A stretch of 64,000 nucleotides of DNA from Nocardia crassostreae (GTDB lineage Bacteria > Actinomycetota > Actinomycetes > Mycobacteriales > Mycobacteriaceae), in assembly GCF_001613405.1 (NCBI RefSeq), contig NZ_BDCH01000019.1, positions 248,001-312,000 of the forward strand, in the 5' to 3' direction. A program made the translations under genes and the position numbers. Of the stretch, positions 26,994 to 35,728 are shown one piece after another. Below the pieces are notes generated by a model. The model was not told the DNA's origin. It was given only the letters and a program-made list of their open reading frames with translations, and ran no database searches. Each line of letters starts with the position of its first letter. Positions within the stretch are counted from its first letter, which is position 1.

Positions 26994-29253
26994 GCGCGCC
27001 TGCCATGCGGTGCAGATCGCGGCGCACGTACTCGGCCGTGAAGGAGTTCTGCGCGGCAAGCAGTTCTGCCGGAGTGCCCTGGAAGACGATGCGTCCGCCA
27101 TGTCTTCCGCCGTCGGGGCCGAGGTCGACGATGTGGTCGGCGTGCTCGATGACGTCCAGGTCGTGCTCGATCACCACCACCGTGTTGCCCGCGTCGACCA
27201 GCCGGTCGAGCAGTCTGAGCAGGGTACCGATATCCGACATGTGCAGGCCGGTGGTGGGCTCGTCGAGAATGTAGACGCCACCGGATTTGCCGAGCTCGCC
27301 CGCCAGCTTCAGCCGCTGCCGTTCGCCGCCGGACAGAGTCGAAAGCGGTTGCCCCAGAGTGAGATAGCCCAGGCCGACCTCGACCAGCGACCCGATCTTG
27401 CGGCGGATACCGCGATCGGTGAAGGACTCGACGGCCTCCTCCGCGGTCAGCGCCAGCACCTCCACGATGGTCCTGCCGTGCAGGGTGTGGGCGAGCACGT
27501 CCGGGTCGTAGCGGTCGCCGTGGCAGCGTTCGCAGACGGTGGTGACCGGGTCCATGAACGCCATGTCCGCGGTGACCTCGCCGCGCCCGCCGCACTCCTG
27601 GCAGGCGCCCTTGCTGTTGAACGAGAACAGCCCGGCCTCCGCGCCGTTCGCGTCGGCGAACGCCTTGCGGATGGCGTCCATGACCCCGAGGTGACTGACC
27701 GGCGTCGAGCGCGTCGAGCTGCCCAGTCCGGCCTGATCCACCACGATCGCCTCGGGGTACCGGGCGGCGAAGACCTCCGAGACCAAGGTCGACTTGCCCG
27801 AACCGGCTACGCCCGTGAAGACGGTCAGCACCCCGGTGGGGATGTCGACACTCACATCCCGCAGATTGTGCAGATTCGCGTGCTCGATCCGCAAATGACC
27901 GGTGGGCGTGCGGAATTCGTTCTTCACCGCACTGTGGCGGCGCAGGGCGCGGCCGGTGACGGTGTCGGCGGCGCACAACCCTACGAAATCTCCCGCGAAC
28001 ACCACCTCGCCGCCATGCACACCGGCGGCGGGACCCATGTCGACGATGTGGTCGGCGATGGCGATGACATCCCGGTCGTGCTCGACCACCAGCACCGTAT
28101 TGCCCTTGTCCCGCAACTCCTTCAGCAGCTTGTTCATCCTGCCGACATCGCGGGGATGCAGGCCGACGCTGGGTTCGTCGAAGGTATAGGTCATTCCCGT
28201 CAGCGAGGATCCCAGGAAGCGCACCATCTTCAACCGTTGCGCCTCTCCACCGGACAGCGTGGGCGTCTCGCGGCCGAGATTCAAATAGCGCAAACCGATG
28301 TCGTCGAGCCGTCGCAGCCCGGCGATGGCCTGCTGGGCCACCGACTCACCGAGCGGGTGGTCGATCTTGCCGAGCACCTCGATCAGTTCGGCGACCTCCA
28401 TGGTCGAGTAGTCGTCGATGGTGTGGCCGTTGATCTTCGCCCGCAGCGCCGCCTGATTCAGCCGCGCACCTTGGCACAGCGGGCACACCCCCTGAGTGGT
28501 GAACTGCTCCACGGCCTTTCGCGTGCGCGCCGACAGGTTCGCCGAGTCCCGGTTCAGATACAGCCGGGTGAACCGCTCGAGCAGACCCTCATAGCTCGTC
28601 CACGAGCCCGATAGCTCGAGCTTCACGCCCTCGCCCGGCCCGTACACGAGATTGCGCCACTCCTCGGCGCTGTACCCCCCTACCGGCTTGTCCAGATCGA
28701 ACAGCCCGGAGGAGGCGTACATCTGCCACTGCACGGTGCCGACCGCGAACAGCGGAAACCGCAGCGCGCCCTGGTTCAGTGACCGCGACTTGTCGATCAT
28801 GGAGTCCAGATCGACCGTCGTGGAACGCCCCAGCCCATCGCACTCCGGGCACGCACCCTCCGGCGTGTTGAACGAATACGCCGTCGCCATCCCCGCCGAC
28901 GGCTCCCCCGCGCGCGAGAACAGCACGCGGATCACCGAATAGATGTCGGTGATCGTGCCGACCGTGGAGCGGGCATTGCCGCCGATCGGCTTCTGATCCA
29001 CCACCACCGCCGTGGTCAGACCCTCGATGAGGTCGGCGTCCGGCTTCTCGTAGCGGGGCATCCGATTGCGCACGAACGTCGTGAACGTCTCGTTGAGCTG
29101 CCGCTGGGATTCCACCGCGATCGTCGCGAACACCAGCGACGACTTGCCCGAACCCGAGACGCCGGTGAACACGGTGATCGCGTCCTTGGGAATCGACAGC
29201 GAGACGTTCTTCAGATTGTGCTCGCGCGCACCGGCGATGACGATGTCAGCCAT
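26989..29253 (-). CDS. UvrA-like ABC ATPase (short class, drug/DNA-damage type)
   Basis: 754 residues, shorter than housekeeping UvrA (about 950). Two ATPase modules are present: Walker [13 protein letters not shown] near residue 32 and [12 protein letters not shown] near residue 483, with signatures [12 protein letters not shown] and [12 protein letters not shown] and Walker B regions [11 protein letters not shown] and [10 protein letters not shown]. Zinc-module cysteines occur as CPECDG, CPLCQG, CQECGG and CERCHG. Paralogues of this kind are linked to tolerance of DNA-binding drugs or to unknown repair roles. The start overlaps the oxidoreductase stop by 8 bases, so the two are translated together. 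Confidence 0.88.
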   Translation of the reverse strand: MADIVIAGAREHNLKNVSLSIPKDAITVFTGVSGSGKSSLVFATIAVESQRQLNETFTTFVRNRMPRYEKPDADLIEGLTTAVVVDQKPIGGNARSTVGTITDIYSVIRVLFSRAGEPSAGMATAYSFNTPEGACPECDGLGRSTTVDLDSMIDKSRSLNQGALRFPLFAVGTVQWQMYASSGLFDLDKPVGGYSAEEWRNLVYGPGEGVKLELSGSWTSYEGLLERFTRLYLNRDSANLSARTRKAVEQFTTQGVCPLCQGARLNQAALRAKINGHTIDDYSTMEVAELIEVLGKIDHPLGESVAQQAIAGLRRLDDIGLRYLNLGRETPTLSGGEAQRLKMVRFLGSSLTGMTYTFDEPSVGLHPRDVGRMNKLLKELRDKGNTVLVVEHDRDVIAIADHIVDMGPAAGVHGGEVVFAGDFVGLCAADTVTGRALRRHSAVKNEFRTPTGHLRIEHANLHNLRDVSVDIPTGVLTVFTGVAGSGKSTLVSEVFAARYPEAIVVDQAGLGSSTRSTPVSHLGVMDAIRKAFADANGAEAGLFSFNSKGACQECGGRGEVTADMAFMDPVTTVCERCHGDRYDPDVLAHTLHGRTIVEVLALTAEEAVESFTDRGIRRKIGSLVEVGLGYLTLGQPLSTLSGGERQRLKLAGELGKSGGVYILDEPTTGLHMSDIGTLLRLLDRLVDAGNTVVVIEHDLDVIEHADHIVDLGPDGGRHGGRIVFQGTPAELLAAQNSFTAEYVRRDLHRMAGAQ

Positions 29254-30184
29254 TGACGGCCTCGTCGATGCGCAGGGCCACCTCGAGGCTGTCGAGGACG
29301 GTCTCGGGGCCGAGAGTGTTGACGGCCTTGCCGTTCAGGCAATCCAGAACGTGATCGATCATCGCCGAGTACTGGTCGGCGGCCGGAACGTCGAGGCGCC
29401 GTGCGGCCTCCGCCGTGTAGAGCGTGACCGAGGAGTCGGGCTTGCCATCGAATCCCATACTGAAACCGCATTCGAGTGTGGCGTTGTCGAATATCGCGCG
29501 ATAGCCGCCACGGCAGCCGTAGCTCATCGGCAGCATCGACGACGTCGAAAGACGGACCAGCGCATTCGGGTAACCCAGCACGGCATCCACGGCAGCAGCG
29601 TCGGGATTCTTGGTCGCCGTGGCGATTTCGATGTCTTCGGGCACGCCCAGCGCCCGCACGAGGGTGTCGATATCGCCGAGCATCTGATCCAGCGGAATCT
29701 GCTTCAGGCCGATCCCGAAACCCGGCCGCAACAGGGCGGTGTTCGTCTCGACCGTCAGCTGCAGCAGACGACCGTGCTCGCGCCCGGTGATCGCGTCGAC
29801 GAGAACCTGGCTCGACGGCACGAACCGGTTGAACATGTCGACGAACACCTGCTTGTCACTGGCCGCGGCCGCCGCGACGACCTCGCGCGCACCGGCGAGA
29901 TCGGCGGCCAGCGGCAACTCGGTCAACACATGCTTGCCCGCGTCCAGCGCCCGCAGCACATGCTCGGTGTGCATCCGCGTCGGCAGGCAGATGTCGACCA
30001 GATCGACGCTGGGATCGGCGTAGATCGAATCCAGGTCGGTGGTGAACGGATAGCCGAACCGCGCACCCATCTCCTCGGCCTTCGCCGCCGTGTGCCCGTA
30101 GATGAGCACCTCGACCTCCGGATGCGCCTTGAACCCCGCGGCATGCGCCTGCGCAATGCTCGTTCCCAGCAGAGCGACCTTCAC
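29246..30184 (-). CDS. Gfo/Idh/MocA-family oxidoreductase
   Basis: 312 residues from GTG 30184, chosen because upstream codons run through the promoter palindrome. The N-terminal Rossmann fold opens KVALLGTSIAQAHAAGF and continues through DLVDICLPTRMHTEHVLRAL and GKHVLTELPLA, which carries the Lys-containing EKP-like motif position altered to TELP. The loss of the usual catalytic lysine in that motif makes activity uncertain. It is the first gene of the leftward pair with the UvrA-like ATPase and is divergent from the WYL regulator. Confidence 0.78.
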   Translation of the reverse strand: MKVALLGTSIAQAHAAGFKAHPEVEVLIYGHTAAKAEEMGARFGYPFTTDLDSIYADPSVDLVDICLPTRMHTEHVLRALDAGKHVLTELPLAADLAGAREVVAAAAASDKQVFVDMFNRFVPSSQVLVDAITGREHGRLLQLTVETNTALLRPGFGIGLKQIPLDQMLGDIDTLVRALGVPEDIEIATATKNPDAAAVDAVLGYPNALVRLSTSSMLPMSYGCRGGYRAIFDNATLECGFSMGFDGKPDSSVTLYTAEAARRLDVPAADQYSAMIDHVLDCLNGKAVNTLGPETVLDSLEVALRIDEAVNG

Positions 30185-30237
30185 GATGACCCCTTTCACT
30201 GTGCACTCGATGGCGTTGGCCACGACGCTACGAGCCC

Positions 30238-30260
30238 AATAGGTCATCGAATGACCTATT
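30238..30260. promoter_or_regulatory. perfect palindrome, putative WYL-regulator operator (copy 1)
   Basis: AATAGGTCAT-CGA-ATGACCTATT: perfect 10-base arms with a 3-base centre. It lies 11 bases before the WYL regulator start and 54-76 bases before the oxidoreductase start, so one site can control both directions. Confidence 0.7.
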
Positions 30261-30271
30261 GAAGTGTCAGG

Positions 30272-31270
30272 ATGGATGCTGTGCGTGATCCCTCAGGCCG
30301 GTTGCTGCAACTGCTGTCACTACTGCAATCCCCGCGTGAATGGACGGGTATCGAGCTTGCCGAACGTCTGCGGGTTACCCCGCGCACCATCCGCCGCGAC
30401 GTCGAGCGACTGCGCGAACTCGGCTACCCGGTGCACGCCACACAGGGCAATGTCGGCGGCTACCGCCTGGTCGCCGGCACCGCCATGCCGCCGCTGGTCC
30501 TCGACGACGAGGAAGCCATCGCCATCGCCATCGGTTTGCGCACGGGCGCCACGGCAGCCGTCACCGGAATCGGGGACGCTTCTCTCCGCGCCTTGGCGAA
30601 ACTCGAGCAGGTGCTGCCCAGCCGCCTCCGCAAGCGCCTCACCGATCTGTCCCGCACCGAAGTCCTCCCCGCCACCGACAGCACCGCCATCGACCCGGAG
30701 ATCCTGTCGGCACTCGCCGCTTCCTCCGTCGCGAACGAGAAAGTCCGCTTCACCTACGCCAAATCCGACGACAACACCACCAAACGCCACGTCGAACCCC
30801 ACCAACTGGTCGCCGCCGGCCGACGCTGGTACCTCATCGGCTACGACCTCGACCGCGGCGACTGGCGAACCTTCCGCCTCGACCGCATAACCACCGTGCA
30901 CCGCACCGGCGTCCGTGTCCCGCCGCGCGATCTCCCCGGCGGACTCGACGCGGCCACCTGGCTCACCCGCTCCCTACGCCGAACCGGCACCGTCAGCGCC
31001 CGTGTCCTGATCCACCAGCCAATCGACCAGGCCGCCAACCACATCGCCGCCCGCTCCGGCATCCTCGAACCCGCCGACGACAGCACCTGCGTCCTCACCA
31101 CCTACCCCGACGCACCCCAATACGTCGCATACAACATCGCAACCCTCCCCGTGCCCTACACCCTGCTCGACTCGCCGGAACTGATCCCGCTGCTACACAC
31201 CATCGCCGAACGAATCATCGCGGGATACGACCCAGCCAGAACCGCCAGCGATCAGACACCGACCAGGTAG
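30272..31270 (+). CDS. WYL-domain (YafY-type) transcriptional regulator
   Basis: 332 residues. The N-terminal winged helix is GRLLQLLSLLQSPREWTGIEL with RVTPRTIRRDVERLRELGYPV. The WYL domain begins near residue 150 with VRFTYA and includes the RRWYLIGYDLDRGDWRTFRLDRI signature. WYL regulators often respond to single-stranded DNA or nucleotide ligands and control repair or defence genes. It is divergent from the oxidoreductase/UvrA-like operon with a palindrome between. Control of the glycosylase through the second palindrome is inferred. Confidence 0.85.
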   Translation: MDAVRDPSGRLLQLLSLLQSPREWTGIELAERLRVTPRTIRRDVERLRELGYPVHATQGNVGGYRLVAGTAMPPLVLDDEEAIAIAIGLRTGATAAVTGIGDASLRALAKLEQVLPSRLRKRLTDLSRTEVLPATDSTAIDPEILSALAASSVANEKVRFTYAKSDDNTTKRHVEPHQLVAAGRRWYLIGYDLDRGDWRTFRLDRITTVHRTGVRVPPRDLPGGLDAATWLTRSLRRTGTVSARVLIHQPIDQAANHIAARSGILEPADDSTCVLTTYPDAPQYVAYNIATLPVPYTLLDSPELIPLLHTIAERIIAGYDPARTASDQTPTR

Positions 31271-31945
31271 CGAACAACACAAACCTTCATGCGGCCGTTC
31301 ACAGCACGAAGTCGGCTTCGGCGGCGCCCTTCGACGATGCCGAAGTGCTCCGTCTGGCAGTTCTCGCGCGCTCCACAGAATCGGACGGCGACTCGGCAAC
31401 GCTAGAACAGCTGACCAGCGCCTACCGCGACGGTACTTCCACCGCATCGCAGCGCCCCAGGCCCGCGAGCATCGGGCGATGCGCGAAATCCTGGCAAATT
31501 GGAAACGTCCGGAACCATCGATACCGGGGTTCGGAGAGCGGCGATCAAGCCGAAAAGATCATCAGCCCTTGCGCTATCGAGCGATTGGTATCCAGTCAGA
31601 CGGCAGGCGCGGCTTGACCGCCCGCGCCGTCGGCATGCCGCGTGCCCGCCCACCGCTCCGAAGCGCGCCGCGGGAAACCGGTCGAACTGACGAATCTGAC
31701 GACATCCCATATGGGGTCTACAGGCAGGCATTGCACCGCGAAATTGATCGAGCGCAGGATGGCGTTGACTGCGTACAAGTACGCGCTCGGACAGCAACTA
31801 CCACGAGAACCTACGGGTGGGTAATGGCCGGGACGACCAGCGAATGGCGCTTTCGATCCACGAGCACCGCGAAATCCATCCATTGGCAATCATGCAGCAA
31901 TCTCAAGGCGTCTTGCGGGTATCTCTCAGATGAAGGAGGTTCGAA
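31271..31945. other. gene-poor stretch left of the recombinase module
   Basis: About 675 bases with no convincing gene. Short frames such as EHRAMREILANWKRPEPS near 31470-31520 look like pieces of decayed coding sequence, with frame changes between them. No copy of the tRNA 3' end was seen here, so the left boundary of the element was not located. Confidence 0.4.
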
Positions 31946-32011
31946 GTGCCGATCAGAAACGAAGCTCAGGCCAGCAACTTCGCAGGGCAACCTCGCGAGG
32001 CCGCGGAATGA
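31946..32011 (+). CDS. 21-residue ORF coupled to the recombinase genes
   Basis: GTG 31946 follows an unusually strong ribosome site AAGGAGG with a 6-base gap. The product would be 21 residues (MPIRNEAQASNFAGQPREAAE is the full length; no domain). Its stop overlaps the next ATG (ATGA). It may serve mainly to couple translation of the two downstream genes. Confidence 0.45.
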   Translation: MPIRNEAQASNFAGQPREAAE

Positions 32012-32160
32012 CTGCCCGTCGCAGTCCCCGCTTCGGCGAGGCACGCGAGCATCGCGTGGTTGTCGAGAGCGATCGGCGCGACCAACCGGACTTGCGCAGG
32101 CTGAGCCGAGCGGTCATCGCATTGGCCAAGGAATCGAAAGACGCTGAGGAGAACCCGTGA
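32008..32160 (+). CDS. small protein encoded before serine recombinase
   Basis: 50 residues, basic at the start and ending DLRRLSRAVIALAKESKDAEE. Small ORFs with a similar RRLSRAVIALA-type end are often seen directly before actinobacterial large serine recombinases. Overlaps of ATGA upstream and GTGA downstream indicate coupled translation. The role is unknown; a recombination directionality factor is possible but unproven. Confidence 0.55.
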   Translation: MTARRSPRFGEAREHRVVVESDRRDQPDLRRLSRAVIALAKESKDAEENP

Positions 32161-33845
32161 AGGGAACCGGTATCCCTGAGCCCGCAGTCGCGTATCTGCG
32201 CGTCTCGGACAAGAAGCAGCTGAACACCGCGATCGATATCGATCCCGACGGCAACTCGATCGCCACCCAGCGCTCAGTCGTTCAGCATCGCTCGGATTCC
32301 CTACCCGCGTCGATCGTCAAAGAGTTCGTCGAGCCCGGAGCGTCGGCGAGCACCATAGAGAAGCGACCGGTGTTCCAGGAGATGATTGCTTACCTACAGG
32401 AGAATCCGCAGATCAAGTACGTCATCGTCTACGCCCGATCCCGCGCCTTCCGCAACTACATCGACGCCGCGGTCACCAAGCGGCAGCTCGACAACATGGG
32501 CGTGAAGCTCATTTCGGCCCGAGAGGACTTCGGCGAAGGCGTCTACGCCGACATGATGGCCGCCATCACCGACATCTTCAACGACACCCAGAGCAAGCTG
32601 TCCGGCCAGGACATCAGCATCAAGCTGACGAACAAGGCCATGAACGGCGGCACGTGCGGGCGAGCCAAACTCGGGTATCTCAACGTTCGCGTGCCGTTCG
32701 AAGGCCGTCAGGTCAACACCATCAAGATTGACGAAGAGCGTGCGCCCTTGGTCGTTCAGGCGTGGGAGCTTTACGCGACAGGCGAATACGGGCTCAACGA
32801 TCTCGAGGCGACGATGGCCGATCTGGGACTGACCTCACCACCGACGAGCCAGTACCCCGCCGCCCGGCCCGTGTCGGCCTCGACCCTGCACAACATGCTG
32901 CGCGACCCGTACTACATCGGCTACGTGACCTGGAAAGGGCAGATCTACCCCGGGCGCCACGAGCCACTGGTCTGCCACGACCTCTACGAGCGCGTCCAAG
33001 ACGTGCTTCGGATGCGCAGCGCCAACGGAAATCGCGACCGCGTGCACAGTTACTACCTGAAGGGCTTCCTGTTCTGCTCCCGATGCCACGGAGACGGCCA
33101 GACCTCACGACTCGTCTACAGCGTGTCCACCGGTCGCGCCGGCGGCAGGTACGCGTACTTCAAATGCCGCAGAAGCAAAGTGGGACTCTGCGACCTCCCG
33201 TACCTGGCGGTCGATGCGGTCGAGGAGGCAATCGTCGAGCACTACCGCACACTGCAACTCCCGACCGCCTTCGCAACCGAGACCCGGGAACTCCTCGAAG
33301 AGATCATCGCCGACGAGCACTCCACGGTCCGCGATCGGCATGCCGGACTCAATCGTCAGCTGAAAGAACTGGACACCAAGGAGAATCGACTGATCGATCT
33401 ACTTGCGGACGGCTCCATGCCACAGGCCAAAGTCCGAATGAAGCTGATCGAGATCAAGACCCAGCGCAAGCGACTCGAAGCCGCCCTCGTGAACACCTCC
33501 GAAGAGCTCACGATCGGCACAGGAGTCCTCCGGCACGCACTCGAACTGGTCTCGAACCCCTACGAGCTCTACAGCGACGCCAGCACCGACGTCCGCAGAC
33601 TCCTCAACGAAACCTTCTACCAATGCTTCTTCATCGACGACCGCCCAGACACGATCGCGCCCCACATCGCGGACGAGAAACAGCCCCTCTTCGCAGACCT
33701 CCACCACGCCAGCCGCGCATGCCTGGGCACCCCATCCCAGAAAAAGCCGAAAGGGGCTTACCCCCACCCGCGAGCGAACGCTGGTTGGAATAAGCCCCTT
33801 ATGGTGGTTCTAGCTGGGTTCGAACCAGCGACCCCTCGCGTGTGA
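32157..33845 (+). CDS. large serine recombinase (integrase)
   Basis: 562 residues from GTG 32157. The resolvase-type catalytic domain has the nucleophile Ser in AYLRVSDKKQ (near residue 15) and VIVYARSRAFRN. The recombinase domain follows (GRAKLGYLNV to SASTLHNMLRDPYYIGYVTWKG). A zinc ribbon has FCSRCHGDG and YFKCRRSKVGLC, followed by a coiled-coil region (about 395-455). It should integrate and excise DNA between att sites. The last residues MVVLAGFEPATPRV are the antisense reading of the adjacent tRNA-Val, so the C-terminal coding sequence is host DNA. Excision would give a different C-terminus. No other mobile-element gene is visible. Confidence 0.88.
   Translation: MKGTGIPEPAVAYLRVSDKKQLNTAIDIDPDGNSIATQRSVVQHRSDSLPASIVKEFVEPGASASTIEKRPVFQEMIAYLQENPQIKYVIVYARSRAFRNYIDAAVTKRQLDNMGVKLISAREDFGEGVYADMMAAITDIFNDTQSKLSGQDISIKLTNKAMNGGTCGRAKLGYLNVRVPFEGRQVNTIKIDEERAPLVVQAWELYATGEYGLNDLEATMADLGLTSPPTSQYPAARPVSASTLHNMLRDPYYIGYVTWKGQIYPGRHEPLVCHDLYERVQDVLRMRSANGNRDRVHSYYLKGFLFCSRCHGDGQTSRLVYSVSTGRAGGRYAYFKCRRSKVGLCDLPYLAVDAVEEAIVEHYRTLQLPTAFATETRELLEEIIADEHSTVRDRHAGLNRQLKELDTKENRLIDLLADGSMPQAKVRMKLIEIKTQRKRLEAALVNTSEELTIGTGVLRHALELVSNPYELYSDASTDVRRLLNETFYQCFFIDDRPDTIAPHIADEKQPLFADLHHASRACLGTPSQKKPKGAYPHPRANAGWNKPLMVVLAGFEPATPRV
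33751..33800 (-). terminator. probable tRNA-Val terminator hairpin
   Basis: Perfect 10-base arms AAGGGGCTTA (33751-33760) and TAAGCCCCTT (33791-33800). On the minus strand they come just after the tRNA 3' end and are followed by TCGGCTTTTT. The 30-base loop is long. The hairpin lies inside the recombinase reading frame, consistent with that part being old host sequence. Confidence 0.6.
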
Positions 33846-33876
33846 GGCGAGTGCTCTCCCGCTGAGCTATAGAACC
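33802..33876 (-). tRNA. tRNA-Val (anticodon CAC)
   Basis: 75 bases folding as a cloverleaf. The acceptor stem is GGTTCTA with TAGAACC, the anticodon stem CTCGC/GCGAG holds loop CTCACAC (anticodon CAC), and the T arm contains GGTTCGAACC. The 3' ACCA is encoded. The gene is overlapped on the opposite strand by the recombinase C-terminus, which marks it as the probable integration site. Confidence 0.95.
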
Positions 33877-33988
33877 GGGAGTGCCGCTTGGAAGCGGCTG
33901 GTCGGGTTGGCGTTTCCGCCGTACCGGGTGGGAGAACCTTAGCGTGTTACCCCACCCGGATACCAAATCGGGTGTTGCGGGGCGGGGG

Positions 33989-34531
33989 TCAGGCGTGGTG
34001 GCGGACCACGGGCCAGTCGATGTCGGTGTCGGCGGCCTTGTTGAGGTAGTTGGTGAAGACGTTGAGGGATACGGCGGCTATGACCTCGGCGATTTCGGCG
34101 TTGGTCAGGCCGGATTCCTTGGCCTGCTTCACATCTGATTCGGCTACGCCGCCGCGGGTGCGGACGACGGTGGTGGCGAAGGTGAGGGCGGCGGCGGCTT
34201 TGGGGTCGGTGGAGTGGCCTTGGCGGTTGGATTCGATTTCGGCGGGGGTGAGTTTGGCGATGTTGGCGCCGATGTAGGTGTGTGCGGAAAGGCAGTAGTC
34301 GCAGGCGTTTTCCTCGGCTACGAGCAGGGCTATGCGTTCGCGGGTGGCGGCCGAGAGGGCGCCGCGGGACAGGGCGGAGAAGAAGGCGAGGTAGGCCTCC
34401 AGGACGGCGGGGCTGTTGACCATGACCTTGGTCATGTTCGGGGTGACGCCGAGGGCCTTCTGTACGTCGGCGAGCAGGTCGGCGGCCTTGCCGGTGGCGG
34501 TGTCGGGCTGGATCAGGGGCAGGCGGGACAT
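33989..34531 (-). CDS. AhpD-like carboxymuconolactone decarboxylase family protein
   Basis: 180 residues. The redox motif CDYC is in VAEENACDYCLSAHTYIG near residue 77, the hallmark of AhpD-like alkylhydroperoxidases, and the following His fits the proton-relay position. It opens with LPLIQPDTATGKAADLL, typical of this subgroup. Unlike the CMD-like proteins at 0-5.4 kb, it keeps the cysteines, so peroxidase or disulphide chemistry is likely. The upstream region holds three TCTAAC/GTTAGA half-sites that may bind a regulator. Confidence 0.85.
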   Translation of the reverse strand: MSRLPLIQPDTATGKAADLLADVQKALGVTPNMTKVMVNSPAVLEAYLAFFSALSRGALSAATRERIALLVAEENACDYCLSAHTYIGANIAKLTPAEIESNRQGHSTDPKAAAALTFATTVVRTRGGVAESDVKQAKESGLTNAEIAEVIAAVSLNVFTNYLNKAADTDIDWPVVRHHA

Positions 34532-34571
34532 GGGGAAACCTCTTCTCGGAGTTCAGGTTCGATGCGGCTGA

Positions 34572-34604
34572 TCTAACCGTTCATCAACTGTTAGAAGGTT
34601 AGAC
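34572..34604. promoter_or_regulatory. TCTAAC/GTTAGA half-site cluster
   Basis: Half-sites at 34572-34577 (TCTAAC), 34590-34595 (GTTAGA) and 34599-34604 (GTTAGA), 41-73 bases upstream of the AhpD-like gene. They form an inverted pair plus a direct repeat, as expected of an operator. The regulator is not in sight. Confidence 0.4.
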
Positions 34605-34658
34605 GAGATCCGGAAATTCCCGCCTCGCGAATCTTTCTTCCGGTCGTAAGCTGGAGGC

Positions 34659-35015
34659 GTGGGTCGCTTACTGTTCGTCGTCGTGATCGCGGCCGCCCTG
34701 ATCCTGACCGCGTGGTGGATTTCGCGTGAGTGGACCGGGAACGCGGAGCGTGTGGCCCAGGCGAAGGCCGAAGTCCGCGGCTATCTGGACCGGGTGAGCA
34801 GTGAGTTGGTCCTGCTCGCCGCCGACGACAATGCCGCTCTGGACACCTTGGCCGAGGCCGCCGATCGCATGAATACCGCGCGCACCCAACTGGCTTCGGC
34901 CACGACACTCGGGCAGGTCCGGGTGGCGCGCGAAACCGCGCGCGGCGGTCTCTACTTCATTCGCAAGGCTCGCGAAGCCATGGGCCTCGATCCCGGGCCG
35001 CCGATCCCGCGCTGA
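34659..35015 (+). CDS. small membrane-anchored protein of unknown function
   Basis: 118 residues. One N-terminal membrane helix (LLFVVVIAAALILTAWWI, residues 4-21) is followed by a helical, probably coiled-coil region rich in Ala and charged residues, and a Pro-rich end. No signal-peptidase site is obvious, so it is likely to be anchored by its N-terminus. GTG 34659 is very close to the GGAGG, so the start is uncertain. Function not recognised. Confidence 0.6.
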   Translation: MGRLLFVVVIAAALILTAWWISREWTGNAERVAQAKAEVRGYLDRVSSELVLLAADDNAALDTLAEAADRMNTARTQLASATTLGQVRVARETARGGLYFIRKAREAMGLDPGPPIPR

Positions 35016-35045
35016 CAGCGCGCCATCGGCCCTGATCGCCCCGGA

Positions 35046-35705
35046 CTAGCCGATGGCGTTGAGGTGGTGCAGGACGGCGAGGACGCGGCGGTGATCGTCG
35101 GGTTCGGGTGGTAGGGCGAGTTTGGCGAATATCGCGCTGACGTGGGTTTCGATGGTGCGCTCGGTGAGGGCGAGGGCTCGCGCGATACCGCGGTTGGATC
35201 TGCCTTCGGCCATGATGGCGAGGACCTGGAGTTCGCGTGGTGAGAGGGTGTCGATCATGCGGCGGTCCCGGCTGGGGGTCGCGAGCAATCGGGTGATGAG
35301 GCTCGGGTCTATGGCGGTACCGCCGCCTGCGACGCGGTGCAGGGCGTCGAGGAACTGGTCGATGTGGGAGACGCGGTCCTTGAGTAGATAGCCGAGTCCG
35401 GCCGCGCCGCCCGCCAGCAGTTCTCGGGCGTGTTCGGTTTCCACGTATTGCGACAGCAGGAGCACCGCCGTGCCCGGGTAGCGGGCGCGAATCACGGTGG
35501 CGACATCGATGCCTTCGGAGGTGTGCGAGGGCGGCATGCGGATATCGATCACCGCGACGTCGGGGCGGTGCAGATCGACGATCCGCAGCAGCTCCTCCGC
35601 ATCGGCCGCCTGACCGACGACCTCGAGGCCTTCCGCACCGAGGAGCAGTGCGATTCCATTGCGCAGCAGGGCGGAATCGTCGGCGAGGGCGACGGTGAGG
35701 GGCAT
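35046..35705 (-). CDS. NarL/LuxR-type response regulator
   Basis: 219 residues. The receiver domain has the acidic pair in VALADDSALLR, the phospho-acceptor Asp in DVAVIDIRMPP near residue 53 and Lys in YLLKDR. The LuxR-type helix-turn-helix is SPRELQVLAIMAEGRSNRGIARAL plus TERTIETHVSAIFAKL. ATG 35705 follows GGAGG at long spacing; ATG 35729, overlapping the kinase stop (TAATG), is also possible. It pairs with the kinase directly upstream. Confidence 0.87.
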   Translation of the reverse strand: MPLTVALADDSALLRNGIALLLGAEGLEVVGQAADAEELLRIVDLHRPDVAVIDIRMPPSHTSEGIDVATVIRARYPGTAVLLLSQYVETEHARELLAGGAAGLGYLLKDRVSHIDQFLDALHRVAGGGTAIDPSLITRLLATPSRDRRMIDTLSPRELQVLAIMAEGRSNRGIARALALTERTIETHVSAIFAKLALPPEPDDHRRVLAVLHHLNAIG

Positions 35706-35728
35706 GGTCGGTTCGGCCTCCGATCCCA

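Noticed and set aside
26989-29253. Housekeeping uvrA
   Set aside because: The protein is about 200 residues too short and lies with an oxidoreductase and WYL regulator, so it is a specialised paralogue.
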